Assembly (NCBI GenBank): GCA_963678705.1
Contig: OY783207.1
Coordinates: forward strand, 24,588,001-24,652,000
Direction: 5' to 3'
Source of the DNA: Panorpa germanica
Lineage: Eukaryota; Arthropoda; Insecta; Mecoptera; Panorpidae
Length of the DNA: 64,000 bases
The position numbers and the translations under genes were made by a program. Numbering within the stretch: the stretch's first letter is position 1; each line of letters opens with the position of its first letter. The notes beneath the pieces are model-generated. The model worked only from the letters and a program-made list of their open reading frames with translations, searched no databases and was not told where the DNA came from. Positions 1 to 11,520 of this stretch are shown in pieces.

Positions 1-676
1 ATCGTTTTAAATTTTATCAAATTATTTAAATATCGATTTTCAATATTAATCTTCACTATTCGGTACACACACTATTTCAGTACAGTGATCTACTTCAGTG
101 TTATCAGCGCCTGAAGTTACTTTAAACGTCGAGCACACAATAGTTTAGAGAGTGTTTCCTTTACGTTTTAAATATAATTTATAATTAATTATCTTGTTAT
201 TTTATACTAGTGACAATATTTATGATCATAAAATAGTGTTGTTTAATTGTAGTGTAAAAGTATTCTTTTAATTCAACAAACAATTTTTTTAATTTCGATT
301 GCAATGTCTCTTAAAAAAAGTGAGGTTATACCTTCATTAAGCATTCATAATATCTTGTAATTAATGCAATAAAAGCAATGGTCTTTTACTAATTATTTCA
401 ACTAAATTAGATTTTGAATTAATTCGAGAAACAATCCTTATTGAAAATAGTTTTATCGTAATTAGTTTCCTGGCTAAAGGTACACAAGTATTGACAAGTT
501 GTGCGGGTGTTTTAAAATAGTGTGTTAAATAATTTAAGTGTTAGTTATTTTGGATTATATACTCGTAACATTACAATATTAGTTTTCAATCGGTGTTTAA
601 CATTTGTGTGTGACAATTATTGTGTTTAACTGGCTCTTAGTTTGAATGCTGACTATTCTGATGAGGAACCAATTCT
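1..676 (+). other. Possible 5' leader exon ending at a strong splice donor
   Basis: The stretch ends at a near-perfect 5' splice site, CTG|GTAAGT, with the intron starting at 677. Two arthropod-type initiator pentamers (TCAGT) lie near positions 77 and 95. The sequence between is AT-rich and holds no long reading frame, as expected for an untranslated leader. The last codons before the donor are open in one frame but no ATG starts them; another frame has a short ATG peptide from 646. If real, this would be the untranslated first exon of a plus-strand gene running to the right. Seen: the donor and the pentamers. Inferred: the exon itself. A chance GTAAGT cannot be excluded. Confidence 0.25.
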
Positions 677-682
677 GGTAAG

Positions 683-1385
683 TTCAATAAAGTTCACTTT
701 TCCCTAGTATAAATTTATATAATCACTCCAATATATAACTGAATGTAACTCTGTTCAAATCCCTTTTCTGTTCATTTCTAAAAGCCTAAAGTTTTCATTA
801 GCAACTAGCTACTTTAAAATACATCTACCCTACTACATATGTAATTAATAAAATATAATAATGAATTTGCCAAACGTTTTTAATAATAAATTAACTTCTA
901 AGAACAAAAGTTTTACTTTACCTTGGGCTTAATTTTCATCTAGTTAAGGTCTGATAGCTGTGTGTTCGACCGGAGTATCGAATTATCGTCCTACTCCCTC
1001 TCTCCCTCTACCTCTACCTTGTGCCTTACCTTTTAGCACATACCATCATCAATACATCGAACGTTACCATATATACGATACGGATATATAACTATAATGT
1101 TTAAAGATTTAGAACTAATTGGCTAAATTGACAGGTATAAGGTATTCCATCTTATTTTTTTAGCTCGTAATGCGGCTGTTAGAGTGTCTAGTTCTTTTTA
1201 CTTTTCTTTGCGGACAAGCTTTGCTATGTCTTGTCAGTGTAGGATTCTCAGATCGAGCTGATGCCTTGTTTAGGAGGGCTATATGAAAATCTATACAATA
1301 ATAAGTAATAGATTTTATTTATTCTTGTATACCACATAAATAATATTAAAAGTTTATGTATTGGTCAACAATGTTAGTTACACTA
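683..1385. other. No gene seen (intron-like or intergenic)
   Basis: AT-rich sequence with scattered stops in all frames. It carries a short CT-rich run near 990-1015 and no recognisable coding or repeat structure. Confidence 0.4.
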
Positions 1386-1677
1386 TTTATAACTCAAGAA
1401 CGGCTGCACCGATTTGGCTGAAAATTGGTGGGGAGGTAGCTTAGAGCCAGGAGACCGACATAAAATACTTTTTATCCCGCTGCTAAAAATTCAACCTGCG
1501 TATATTTGTGTTCCCAAAACTCGAAAAGTTTTGACACAATGTTGCATTCGAATACGCGCGTGGTTTCTCATTTCTTTCCAGTTGATCATCGTGTATGTGT
1601 ACTTTTTATTTATTTTCCCATTCATTTCATATCAGACTGAGCCACACAGAAGCGTGGTCGGTTTTAGCTTGTAGGAA
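1386..1677 (+). repeat. Dispersed insect repeat fragment, possibly Helitron-like
   Basis: The segment opens with a phrase of the type 'gctgcaccgatttggctgaaa' followed by a run about a gagged 'agcttagagccaggagaccgacata'-type block (described, not quoted in full), which is typical in my memory of high-copy insect non-autonomous elements. It closes near 1640-1672 with a small GCCAC/GTGGT stem followed by a terminal AGCTTGT. An 86-codon open frame crosses it, as often seen by chance in such repeats. Only one copy lies in this window, so the assignment rests on memory of similar sequences and the class is uncertain. Confidence 0.3.
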
Positions 1678-1732
1678 ATAGATTTGTAAAAGTTTTCAAA
1701 TAAAATATAAAATTCTATACTCTTAAAAGATA
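1676..1732 (+). repeat. 57-bp block repeated near-exactly at 48.7 kb
   Basis: This block matches 48698-48755 in the same orientation with about one or two mismatches. It begins around 'TTTGTAAAAGTTTTCAAATA' and ends at 'CTCTTAAAAGATA'. The flanks of the two copies differ. Such identity 47 kb apart implies a young small repeat or the tip of a larger mobile family. Confidence 0.6.
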
Positions 1733-2674
1733 TTTAATGGATTTAATAACACAAATTACTGATTTAAACGCTAATAACTTGTGCAATATTGTTGCTAAAG
1801 ACATGGTTCGCAAACCCATCTCATTTTATAACAATTATAAAAGCGTATCCATATTTAACGAACAACCATGGAATAATATACGGTCGTTCAATACATATTA
1901 CCCAACACAAAATATAAAGTTTATTTTGAACTATACGGGATATTGCAGGGGTTCTCTTTAGCCCATGTTCGTAGCAGGCTAGAGGGAATAGCGACTTTGC
2001 TCGGCTCGACGCGACGTGGGTGGCAGTACATTGTACTAGCTAAGTGCAGATTTGCGTGTATGCATCTTTTGGAATAGGTGCATTGTACAGATAATAGCAA
2101 TTGATTATTATACACGGAATAAACAATGATATGCACGGGGAAATGTATTTAGCGATACCACCAACCGCCATCGGTGTTGCTGTTGAGTTACTTAGCTGAT
2201 AAATTAATGAACTTAAACAATTTATAGGACCTACGTGCACGACACGTGATTGTTTACAGGGGAGTGGGGGAAGAAGTAGTAGGTGACATAACGATTGGAG
2301 CAGTGCTAGAGTGGTAGGGGACACAGGTTGACTTAACTTATTGGAAATTTATTTCGATTGTTTTCGACTTTAATTATTTCTACATTATGCAGTTGTTGAA
2401 ATAATAGTAACGTGAGGAAACCACGTAATCTTTACCTGGAATAATTAACTAGTTGTGTAATTTCATTCACTCAAAATGCATTAGTAGTAATCGTGTTATT
2501 CATAATTGGGATAATAATACACGGTGCGGCAGGATAACTTTCTTTTTTAAAAAGCGCGTCATTCAGTCGGTTGATGTCGTAGAGGGGGGCTAGTGATCTC
2601 GTTCGAGAGGCGGGACAATAAAGTTTTGTCTACTAAGTTAAGGCCTACTTTTCGAAATCGCTATAATTAAGGGT
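1733..2674. other. No gene seen
   Basis: There is no supported feature here. Short open frames on both strands (largest 94 codons, minus, around 2040-2324) overlap one another, show no splice or start context, and have no recognisable motif. Confidence 0.4.
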
Positions 2675-3364
2675 TGGGGGGGTTAAGGTTTCACTTTTTT
2701 TTATTTATTTATATTATTGTACAACATATTAAGTTTATTGTGTAAAAATTTGAAGTCGATTGGAGTAAAACTGTCGGAGATATAGAGTTTTAAGTCTTCA
2801 CCTCTCTGGTCTGCTTTCGTGTTACTTTGAAACTTTTAAATGCAGTCTCCCACACATAGCTTTTTCAGAGTCGGTGCCCTCTCTAGCTCAAAATCTACTG
2901 GACCGATTCTTTTGAAATTTTGCACACTCTTTCTTTACATAAATGCTGAGGTAACGCTGTCAAGTTTCTTTTTATTTTTTAATTTAACGTACTTTAAAAT
3001 AACAAAGTTTCTGTTTTTTTTTCATGAAATCGGTATTTTGACTTTTAAGTGCTGTAAAAAATTGAAAAATCAATAAAAAAAGAAAAAGTTGACAGCGTTA
3101 CCTGCAGAAACTTATCAACTAATGAAATCATTTTGGTTTTTCGATTTCAGAAAATCCAGTGATGAGTTATGAGTAGCACCGCAATGTTACTTTTTTTTGT
3201 GACGTCTGCGGAGATTCGCTGGCAATGCCTCACTTCTTGACATTTATTTATGAAAATTTTACAAAGTATATTTCTAATGTCATTTTATCATGTAGTAATT
3301 ATTGAAATAATTATATACTAACTGTGTGGTCAAAAAAACATCGAAAATATGTTTCTTTTTCTGT
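2675..3364 (+). repeat. G-capped ~700-bp element, copy 1
   Basis: First of seven copies in the window (others at 5984, 14029, 26152, 54831, 56343 and 59171). The element starts with a G run followed by TTAAGGTTTC. It contains the landmark words ACTGTCGGAGATATAGAG, TTTTGAAATTTTGCACACTC and GATGAGTTATGAGTRGCACC, and ends near ATCGAAAATATG. Both ends of the family carry a G-run plus a WRGGTTT word in inverted orientation, suggesting a non-autonomous DNA transposon. This copy has a stop inside the short frame that stays open in six other copies. Confidence 0.75.
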
Positions 3365-4228
3365 TCTGTGATTTGTGCTCTATTTTAACTTCCGGATGCC
3401 TTTTCTCAAATTCGGTTCCTGTTAGGGTCTTGCGAAACGTAACGTAAGCGTTGCTAACTGGTGCTGTTGATAACTAGTTATCATTGACACAATTTTCTTC
3501 TTATAAATGGACGTGCCGTTCTTTGAAGGCATCTAAAATGGACGGTGCTTTCATCAGCGCAACTGTTTAACATTTCTAGTATTGTAACAACTTCCACAAT
3601 AGCATAGCAGTACGAGTAACATGTAACGAATCTAGGAGTTTCTTCAACTACGTGTAAATCGAAGAAGTTTCTGGTCTTGTGTAGGTTTAATTAAACAGGA
3701 AATTGAGTTTCTTTCAATACATGAAAACCTGCAACCGCCTGCACTCCTTACTCCTCATCATCCACAGCATTTCCTGTTCCTGCAGTTTGTTGAATTTTTT
3801 ATAGCATTTTAATTTTATATGTATTACATTATAATTTTGTAGAAAACATGTATATATTATATTTTAATTTGTTCAAATAATTGGAAATGCAAATTTTCCT
3901 CGTTCTATACAAACTGATTGTACAGTTTGGTAAACAAGTGTTCTTGGTTGTTTTAAACGTTTGTAACTACATAATGTACATTGCTTTTATTTCGTTTTAT
4001 GGCTCAGTTTAAACGGAGATTTAAAAGTTTATTATTTAAAATTTTAAATTCTGTTTTAAGCTTAATTTTTTAGATATATTTGACGTCACGGAATTATTAT
4101 AGTATGTACGTCTGTAGAATAATTAGCAGTCCTTTTTATTTAACCATGTTTACAAAGCATCATGTGATGCTCGATACAACTGCAGACCCTGTTTTATAAC
4201 AGAGATGGCAATTTTTTGAACGGAACTT
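3365..4228. other. No gene seen
   Basis: AT-rich sequence with poly-T-biased stretches around 3780-4080. No coding or repeat feature could be supported. Confidence 0.4.
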
Positions 4229-4440
4229 CCCAGAAAACAATTTGGTGAAGTGTTCTGTTTTGTGACGTTTTGCACTTCAATTATAGTTCGCATCAATTTT
4301 ATGGTTGTCATTTGTAGCCGATAAAATAAAAATTTCATATGAACGACTGTGAGAAACTGAACTGTAAATGAACTTTTTCATGACAAAAAATCATACGCAT
4401 CTTCAATATGATGTCAAAGTGACTCAAAATGTTTGCTGGG
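4229..4440 (+). mobile_element. CCCAGTAAAC-ended MITE, copy 1 (212 bp)
   Basis: The ends are CCCAGAAAAC and GTTTGCTGGG, an inverted pair with one change at each end from the family consensus CCCAGTAAAC. TT lies directly on each side (4227-4228 and 4441-4442), the 2-bp target duplication. The interior shares the words TTGGTGAAGTG, TTCGCATCAA, GTAGCCGATAAA, GAGAAACTGAACT and TCAATATGATGTCAAAGTGA with the copies at 14068, 46425 and 52598. It has an internal deletion relative to them and no coding capacity. The superfamily is uncertain. Confidence 0.8.
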
Positions 4441-4444
4441 TTAA

Positions 4445-5087
4445 TAGCCAACTTTATTAACATGCAGTAAGTTTTACCGCGTGTCTTTTACCCACACTTT
4501 AGCTATATGTACCATGTATTCATCCTCTATAGAATCTTGTTTAATAACCTTCAGCTAGGCACATACATACATACTCATACATACAGTCATAGATTTCTGC
4601 AAGCAATTTGCCTCACAACTTGTTTAATTCCACACTCCGAGCACCCTGTGTTGGGTCGGGTCTGGTAGGGCGGTGCCCCCGCTTGAGCCCCCATCTTCTG
4701 CCTTGGTTACGTTGGTATTACAGACATTACAATAATAATCTCTCTAGGATTTTCTAATTTGAATTTCGTGCATTTAAATTATTATGAATTAAGATTTGTG
4801 GATTTTAGAATTGTCCCATGTTATCATAATAATTAATATGCTACCGAAAATTGTTCATTTGATAGCTGTTTAAACCTGTAATTGATGTTAATCACGGTGT
4901 GCGTATTTGATCATAAGATAAGTGTTTATGTATTCAGAAAACTTAAACCGATCAGACGGTTAAGTACTTCATTCTATCAGACGGTTAAATTAGTCAGACC
5001 GTCAATACTTCGTTCCAATCAGACAATTAAATATTTTGTTCAGATTATAGCAAATGTGCGCATACAATATTTATTCTTCTAATTTGA
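4445..5087. other. No gene seen; short ATCAGACGGTTAA direct repeats
   Basis: Between about 4950 and 5035 a word of the form ATCAGACGGTTAA recurs three to four times at intervals of roughly 30 bases with drift. Otherwise there is no feature. Confidence 0.45.
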
Positions 5088-5249
5088 TATTTGGGAAAGG
5101 GAGTTATTGTGGAAGCGGTTTTAACGCCAGATACCGGAACACAAAGACACATTCTCGCTTTAATCGATTGCGGTTCTCTCTTCCATGTGTTAAACAGTGA
5201 TACCGCACTGCAATTAGTGTCTTCTAATTATACCCCAACAAAGAAATAA
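5088..5249 (+). pseudogene. Retroelement aspartic-protease-like fragment
   Basis: A frame of 53 codons, without its own ATG and bounded by TGA (5085-5087) and TAA, reads like the protease region of an LTR retroelement. It has a strand rich in V/L, then the motif ALIDCGSLFHVL, then a helix-like segment with TALQL. Family knowledge: retroelement proteases carry a D(S/T)G catalytic triplet in the context LID-S/T-GS, and BEL/Pao proteases read ALLDSGSQ. Here the middle residue is cysteine. No neighbouring gag or reverse transcriptase frames are visible, so this is an orphan remnant. The assignment rests on one motif and may be wrong. Confidence 0.35.
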
Positions 5250-5983
5250 ATAGAAAAATATTCCAATGAACGTTTAGACTGCCGCTAATTGTTATTGTTC
5301 TCTGAGTTAAATGTTTCTTTGTTCAATTACACACTCGTACCCGTTATGATATTGATTAGTACAGTTCTGTAACAGGCAGAGGACTGGTCCAGCCCAGCCC
5401 AGCCACCCTGTGCTAATGAGGTAATGCAGTTAACGTTACTTTAAGAGATCGTTAAACTAACGTACTCGGTTCGTAAGTAATGCCGCGGCGTCCTGTTATC
5501 TAATTACATACATTTTTGTGTTTATAAATATGTAAACATTCTAAATGGACCCGTAGAACGTGGTGCGGAGCGCTGAACATGCTACCGGATATACCTACTG
5601 CTTTTAGAATCATCAACTACATTACAAACACAGTTTACGGTTAGTGCCTCATGTCCGTTTAAGGTCGTTGTCGCGAGTTACAGAATCCAAGAACAAAATT
5701 CAAGAATACGTTAACCACGATATAGATTGGAAAAGTGTTGTCCCTTTTATCCCGGGGCTGAATAATGAATAAGTCCACAACCACACGACCACAATACTAC
5801 AACACCCTTGTGCCATCATCCCCAAAACTTACACTCATACCCCCACTACTTTTAGACAATTTACAAGTGTTGGAATTGTTGCAGTAAATGAAATATTTTG
5901 ACACACACTCATGCTCTTGCTAGAATTGCGTCATACATTATTGTTACTGATGTTGGCCTATTAATTAATTATTTAAGAGCGAA
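5250..5983. other. No gene seen
   Basis: There is no supported feature. A CAGCCCAGCCCAGCC run lies near 5388-5405. Confidence 0.4.
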
Positions 5984-6598
5984 GGGGGGTAAGGTTTCAA
6001 CTTTTATATTATTGTACAACATTTTAAGTTTATTGTGTAAAAATTTGAAGTCGATTGGAGTAAAACTGTCGGAGATATAGAGTCTTAAGTCTTCACCTGT
6101 CTGGTCTGGTTTCGTGTTACTTTGAAACAGTTAAACATTAAATGCAGTTTCTCGCACATAGCTTGCCCTCTCTAGCTCAAAATCTACTGGGCCGATTCTT
6201 TTGAAATTTTGCACACTCTTTCTTTACATAAATGCCGAGGTAACGCTGTCGAGTTTTTTTTTAATTTTTATAATTTTAACGTATTTGAAAATAACAAAGT
6301 TTATGATTTTTTTCATGAAAAATAGCTAACTTATCAACTAATGAAATCATTTTGGTTTTTCGATTTCAGAAAATCTAGTGATGAGTTATGAGTGGCACCG
6401 CAATGTTACATTTTTTGTGACGTCTGCGGAGATTCGCTGTCAATGCCTCATTTCTTGATGTTTATTTATGAAAATTTCACAAAGTATTCTTCAAATGTCA
6501 TTTTATCATGTAGTAATTATAGAAATAATTATATATTACCTATGTCGTCAAAAAACATTATCGAAAATATGCTTCTTTTTTATCATTTTGACCTAACC
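5984..6598 (+). repeat. G-capped ~700-bp element, copy 2
   Basis: Starts with GGGGGGTAAGGTTTCAAC and ends with TTTTGACCTAACCC, so both inverted tips of the family are recognisable. It is shortened internally relative to the other copies, lacking much of the T-rich middle near 6325. The short frame shared by the family is open here but enters in a shifted register because one T is missing near 6410. Confidence 0.75.
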
Positions 6599-7629
6599 CA
6601 AATCTTTGTCACTTTCGATGCATGCGCTTAGAGAACAAATAGGAACATATACCTTTCTCTCTCACAATCTATAGGAAAAATAGACTATTCACACTCCATA
6701 TATACATGCTCTAAGGTGGAATCAGCGACGACACTGTAGTCGACAATCAAACGAATTAGAAGAATTATTTATCAGACTCAGAGTCAATCTTCCGCGTTGG
6801 TGAACAGTTTCCGCAGCTGATGAAGAGAGCCTCCATTACGCCATTATTTTCCGGTATATTTCCTTTTCGTTTAAAGTATATTTACCGGTTAAATGTCTTC
6901 ATAAAATAATTTTAGAGAACCTGGCACTATTCCAAATGCAATATGGAATTCACTGAAAAATCGCTTACGGTTTTTTATTTAAACTTTAATTTGAAAATGC
7001 AGTAAATAACTATTTAAAATATAAAAAATTGACCTTTCAACTTTAGTACCGGTTTCCTCTTTACATATATGTACATACTCAATATATACATAGGACAGGA
7101 CTACCCTGCCATCTATTTGTTAGCCATATCATTAATATTTCATGCTATATGTCTATACATCCATCGTGCGGGTGTGGGTGTAGGCGCGGGGGACGGGGGT
7201 AATGGTATTTGGTATCGGTAGACGGTAACCCTTTGGAGGCAGAACCTGACAAATGCCAATCTCCAAAACCCCCCCTGCCCCTGCACCCCATCATGCCACC
7301 CACACCACATTACACCAGCTTGAACATTGAAAAACGCAATTTAAGTTTTGTCCCAACACAATAAATCGAATATGCTTACTGGGCAGATCGCAGATACCGA
7401 AACATATTGATGAGTGTAGGGGCGGGGGTGGAATCACTACCACAAGTGGTGGTTAGGGGAGACAGGAGAGAGAAGAGGGAAAAGGAAGAGATTTGTTTTA
7501 TACTTCATATTTAACTATACTTGTTTTATGTTCTACATAAAAACACAGAAAATAATTATACGTGGATGTTTTGGTTTATAACCTGGGGTCACAAATTCTT
7601 GACGTCTGGAGATCTCCAGGTGACCGGGT
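6599..7629. other. No gene seen; G-rich/C-rich low-complexity patches
   Basis: Around 7165-7320 the strand switches from G-rich (GGGTGTGGGTGTAGGCGCGGGG) to C-rich (CCCCCCCTGCCCCTGCACCCC). No coding feature could be supported. Confidence 0.4.
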
Positions 7630-7637
7630 CTTGGACG

Positions 7638-7990
7638 CAGAGGCGGCCTTTTGGGGGTCGCAAGTAGGGCAAGCGCGTGGGGCCTCGCATTCTCGCGCAA
7701 CAACCCAAGAAGAAAAATTCGTTACTATACATGCATTTAAATCTCGCGCCTCGCTCTTTAGAAATCATTTGAATCACTGCGTATATCTTTTAAGGTATTC
7801 ATGTGCCTTAGTTTATCATTGTTAATATTTGTCGTCTTTGTGCTTGTTAACTTTTATAAAACTTCCAATATAAAATTTTATTTCTTGTCAATTATCATCA
7901 AAAATACATATTTATATAAAGTATACAAAGAACAAGTGCATCGCAAAGATCTGCCACCCAGGGGCCTCGCAATGGCTAAGGCCGCACCTG
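7638..7990 (+). mobile_element. hAT-type MITE, copy 1 (353 bp)
   Basis: The terminal inverted repeats are CAGAGGCGGCCTT at the left and the complement of CAGGTGCGGCCTTAGCC at the right, the CAGxGGCGGC form typical of hAT elements. The flanks are CTTGGACG (7630-7637) and ATTGGACG (7991-7998), an 8-bp target duplication with one change, as hAT transposases make. It is closely related to 24582-24958 and to the fragment at 28715. It has no transposase, so it was mobilised in trans. The open frames crossing it are incidental. Confidence 0.85.
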
Positions 7991-7998
7991 ATTGGACG

Positions 7999-9460
7999 GA
8001 CGCTCATTAGATAGTGATGAAATAAAACGTATGTTAGAATCATCGGTTAAAAGAATCACAAATGGAACAAGAAGTAGAATAAATATTTAAACTTCTTTGA
8101 CCACGATATCTAAAACAAATATTAACAACCGAAATTCAATGAGATGTCCTTCAATATCCATATGAATTTATATTTAAAATAAATGACATAAAACACATTC
8201 TGCAAAGATATTCTTTTGATTAAATATTGACAATCGCTGGTTCACATATGCTAGCAATAACTTTTTGTTTGTTTTATCAAAATATCCTTCAAAACGTCAT
8301 TGAACCGCAATATGAATTAAATATGTGTCCTGTGTTGCCTACACCGAGTACAACAGGCGTTTGGGTGTCGGTCCTCGCACGACATTTTGAGAACACAGAA
8401 GGGACACACCGCGTGCGTCGGTATGCTTTTTGGAGCCCTTGGAGCGTTGGAGCCTCTAGTGTCTGTGACCACTGTGGGCCACAAAGCATTAAAAATGTAT
8501 GGAGCAATTCCCTGTAAACCTCGTACCGACAGAATTGAGAGAATATGGCATTCACGGATAACACGAAATTCTACGGATATATACGAAAGGATCCGAAACC
8601 ACATGAAAGGAGTACACTCTGTTAAATGAAATGTTAGAAATATTGTGGAATAACTCACCCCTCTCTACTTAAAAATGGTTTTACTGATAGAGGCTATGGT
8701 TTTATGTAGTAATAGTTGTGGCCAGAGTGGGTTTTTGGTATTGAGAGCTTATTTAAGCTTATTTTCAAACTCTTCATTTAACTTTTTGTTTGCATTCTAT
8801 TTCCTCTCTCTCACTCTCTAGCTATGGTTTGTAAAGTTGTAAATACTGCTACGAGTAGCGGAAGCATATTAGCCAATAGCAGAATTTAAATAAATGGGAT
8901 AAAACTGACATATGCAAAGTTATCACATACAGTACATACTCCTATTTCAAGCAGAGTTCTACTTGGAACAAGCGTCCAATGTCCAATGGCCAACAATTTT
9001 CTGCTCTAATATTTGACATCATTACTTGTACAAACATTTTCCTTTTATTAATCGGACACGACATTCGGAGGGGAGCGGAGGGGATAATGTTTTCTTTTAT
9101 TAGACTTTTATATTGAATTCGGCTTAAACATGTGTTGTCCTGGGGTGGTAGGATAGTAGTTCCTTGCTTGTAACGGCCAGCGTTGTCTAAAGATACCATG
9201 AAGGTCCTAGCTTGTTTTAAATCGAGCTCCTAATTACTAACAGTAGGGAAAATGTTCTATGTTAACTAATTAAATTCAATTACATCCAGTAACAATTCCT
9301 AGGGTCTCCAAGATATCAGGACCCTGTGTTTTGGTCTATTCAATGTATTGGTTGATCCAGAGCTGCTTTTATTAAGCACATTGTAACCAGTAATAATTTA
9401 CTTCTAACTAATTGTATCTAGTCACAATTTCTAGACAATTCTCTTACTTGTCTGAGTGTA
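7999..9460. other. No supported gene; GC-richer multi-frame open patch at 8289-8640
   Basis: Most of the stretch is plain AT-rich DNA. The patch 8289-8640 is richer in G+C and open for 80-113 codons in four frames on both strands. One plus frame contains FWSPWSVGASSVCDHCGP, which faintly recalls a thrombospondin type-1 repeat but lacks its cysteine spacing. I could not choose a frame or find convincing splice sites, so I call no gene. Confidence 0.35.
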
Positions 9461-9747
9461 AGGTTCACTGCACACGAGTCAAATGATTGCAAACTAGTCG
9501 AGCCGTGTTTCGTGACTCTATAGAATTTTTAACAATAGCATAACAGGGGATTTTATTGTGTCGTATTTTTATGTATAATAGTATTTGTGCACATCTCTGT
9601 TCATGATGTCACTATCAAAAGCATGCAACCGAGGAACAGAGTCGCTGAAAACGTACTCAAAACCAGTTTAGTTTCGTTCGTGCCGTGTGTTTTCTCACAC
9701 ATTCGGGGCTAAGGTTTGCAATCAGTCGCCTCATGTGCGGACGCCCT
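9461..9747. mobile_element. AGG-ended small TIR element, copy 1
   Basis: The left part reads AGGTTCACTGCACACGAG followed by GATTGCAAAC. The right part is the inverted counterpart, GTTTGCAATCAGTCGCCTCA followed by CGCCCT. The right-hand 60 bases (a GTGCCGTGTG block, then TTCGGGGCTAAGG) reappear inverted at 58573-58743. The ends are imperfect and no target duplication could be fixed. Confidence 0.5.
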
Positions 9748-10149
9748 TTGTTGTGTACCTACATGTTCTCATGTTTCATATTCGGTGTCATATATCGTTT
9801 ACATACCCTGTAAATAATTAAAGTGAAATTAACAAGATGCGTAGACACTAGATTCGAGTATCTGCCCCCTCCCTCCCCTCATTTCCCCTCATCACTCTCA
9901 CTCCATGTGGGTGGCTATAGAATCAAAAAGTTATAAATAATTTAAACTATTTAGAGAGTTATGATTACATTGACAAAATAATTGTCTCATCAAATATCAC
10001 GTGACTACTGAATTAATGTTGATTAAACTCTCGTATAAAATATACGATGTAATTTTCATCGACACCAACACACACACACGCACACTCCCATACATACCCA
10101 TGTAAAGACACTCACTGCCATAGTCAAGAACAGGTGATCGAAATTATTT
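9748..10149. other. No gene seen; CA-rich microsatellite near 10070
   Basis: A run of ACACACACAC with small interruptions lies at about 10070-10095. There is nothing else. Confidence 0.4.
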
Positions 10150-10236
10150 TTTTTAGTTTTCGAGTTATCGGCATTTCATAGGTCAAATTATGAACCGATT
10201 TCAAAATGGCTACGAGATTTGGAATCAGCGGGAAAT
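10150..10236 (+). repeat. Relic of the 116-bp GCTGATTTCAAATCTG element
   Basis: The segment from TTTTCGAGTTATCGGCATTTC to GATTTGGAATCAGCGGGAAA matches the central and right parts of the 116-bp elements at 40141 and 51228. The left inverted end is missing. Confidence 0.5.
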
Positions 10237-10325
10237 TCTTCGTGCAAATACATTTTTAAAAGTTGTCGACACTTTGAACATTGAAAGGATTTGTATATAT
10301 AGATGTACATACGATTTTGTATGTA

Positions 10326-10375
10326 TAACAACTCTGCTGGTACAGACTACGACAGAAGTTTTGCTTAGTTAGAGT
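10326..10375 (+). repeat. Short dispersed repeat (CTCTGCTGGTACAGAC type)
   Basis: The block CTCTGCTGGTACAGAC, then GACAGAAGTTTTGCTTA, recurs at 29832-29878 and in a shorter form at 46385-46416 with a few changes. There are no defined ends. Confidence 0.45.
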
Positions 10376-11260
10376 ATGACAATATTTGAAATAATTTAAA
10401 ACCGCTTGATGTGAAAGGTTACATGAAATATTTATAAAAATTGATAACAAATCATTAAAATAAAAGATAATCTAATAATTAACACTGCAGAAGCACCACT
10501 TGCTTCCCGACTATAATCGTTGTTACGTTTTTATATTAATGAAAGTTAAATTACATTCATTCCAAATGTAATTAAATTGTTTTGTTCATAGAGATGAAAC
10601 CATTGCCATTGCATTGCAATGCATTCAGCTACAGAGAGATGCAGCTACTGCAATTGGTTCTGATACTGCTACTGGACATTACTGCAGCTGTTTATTATTA
10701 AACAATTATTTTTATTTCGTCATTTCATTTTGTATAATTAGATTTATGTTTCTACATATTCATAAACAGTTCAAAATTATTGTGATAATGAACAATTTGG
10801 TACTGAGGTACCATACCCTTCATTACCCTATCTTATATGATATTTCCTTAGTTGAGCAAGGACCCGATCAGGACCCTGTCGGGAAAGCCCTAATAAAGCA
10901 CGATTTGACAACACCTGATCGGGGTCTCATGCATCTCGGGATTGTTTTTATTATCTCATTTTACTACAAGAAACTAATTATAACTTAAATATATTCTTAC
11001 TTAAAAAGGACAATAATGGAAACTAGAAAAAGAGCGACACAGAAGTTGTGTTTTCTTTACTCGTAAAATATATTATAAGGTAAAAACTTGTATTTTGTAA
11101 AGTTGTTTAAGAGATAGAAAAGTTTTTTTATAAGTTGTGACAGAAATATAAATGAATAAAATAGATAAAAATGGGTTTAGCGTATTATATTGAAGTACGT
11201 TTACATGAAACGACGCCGATGCGTCTCTTTGATTGTCTTAGGATAGTGATCCACCTTCTT
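10376..11260. other. No gene seen
   Basis: The largest open frame is 124 codons (10614-10988, plus), low in complexity and without recognisable motifs. I regard it as chance. A small GACCCGATCAGGACC / GATCGGGTC inverted pair lies near 10860-10925. Confidence 0.4.
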
Positions 11261-11520
11261 CCTATATTATAATGTTCCAAGTGTCTGACTTGTTTATATG
11301 TTTGGTACTGAATTTTGTATGGTGGCTCGAAAACGGCTTCTACAATGTTTAGGAAAATTTCCTATTTCGTAGAGAAAAAATTTCTAAGATTTATGGTGTC
11401 CCCGGATTTTCCCGCAAAAATCCTGGAAACCCGTAATTTTAGAAAGACAGGAAAAGAAATAATCACTTTTTTTTGTATAAGTTTTAATTCGTAAAAGATA
11501 GAAAGTTGAAATTTTGCATG
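11261..11520 (+). repeat. 142-bp-unit element, copy with one unit
   Basis: The left flank of the family is CCTATATTATAATGTTCCA through TTTGGTACTGAATTTTGTATGG. Then comes one core unit beginning CTCGAAAACGGCT, and the right flank TTTTAATTCGTAAAAGATAG through GAAAGTTGAAATTTTG. Comparison with 22085-22775, which has four units between the same flanks, shows the core is the variable part. Confidence 0.8.

Noticed and set aside
8227..8658. Four overlapping open frames of 80-113 codons, one containing FWSPWS...CDHCGP, like a thrombospondin type-1 repeat
   Set aside because: Openness in four frames on both strands reflects composition. The motif lacks the family's cysteine spacing, and no frame has convincing splice sites or a stop-start structure.
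10614..10988. 124-codon plus-strand frame
   Set aside because: Low-complexity, hydrophobic and without motif; no splice or leader context; consistent with chance in AT-rich DNA.
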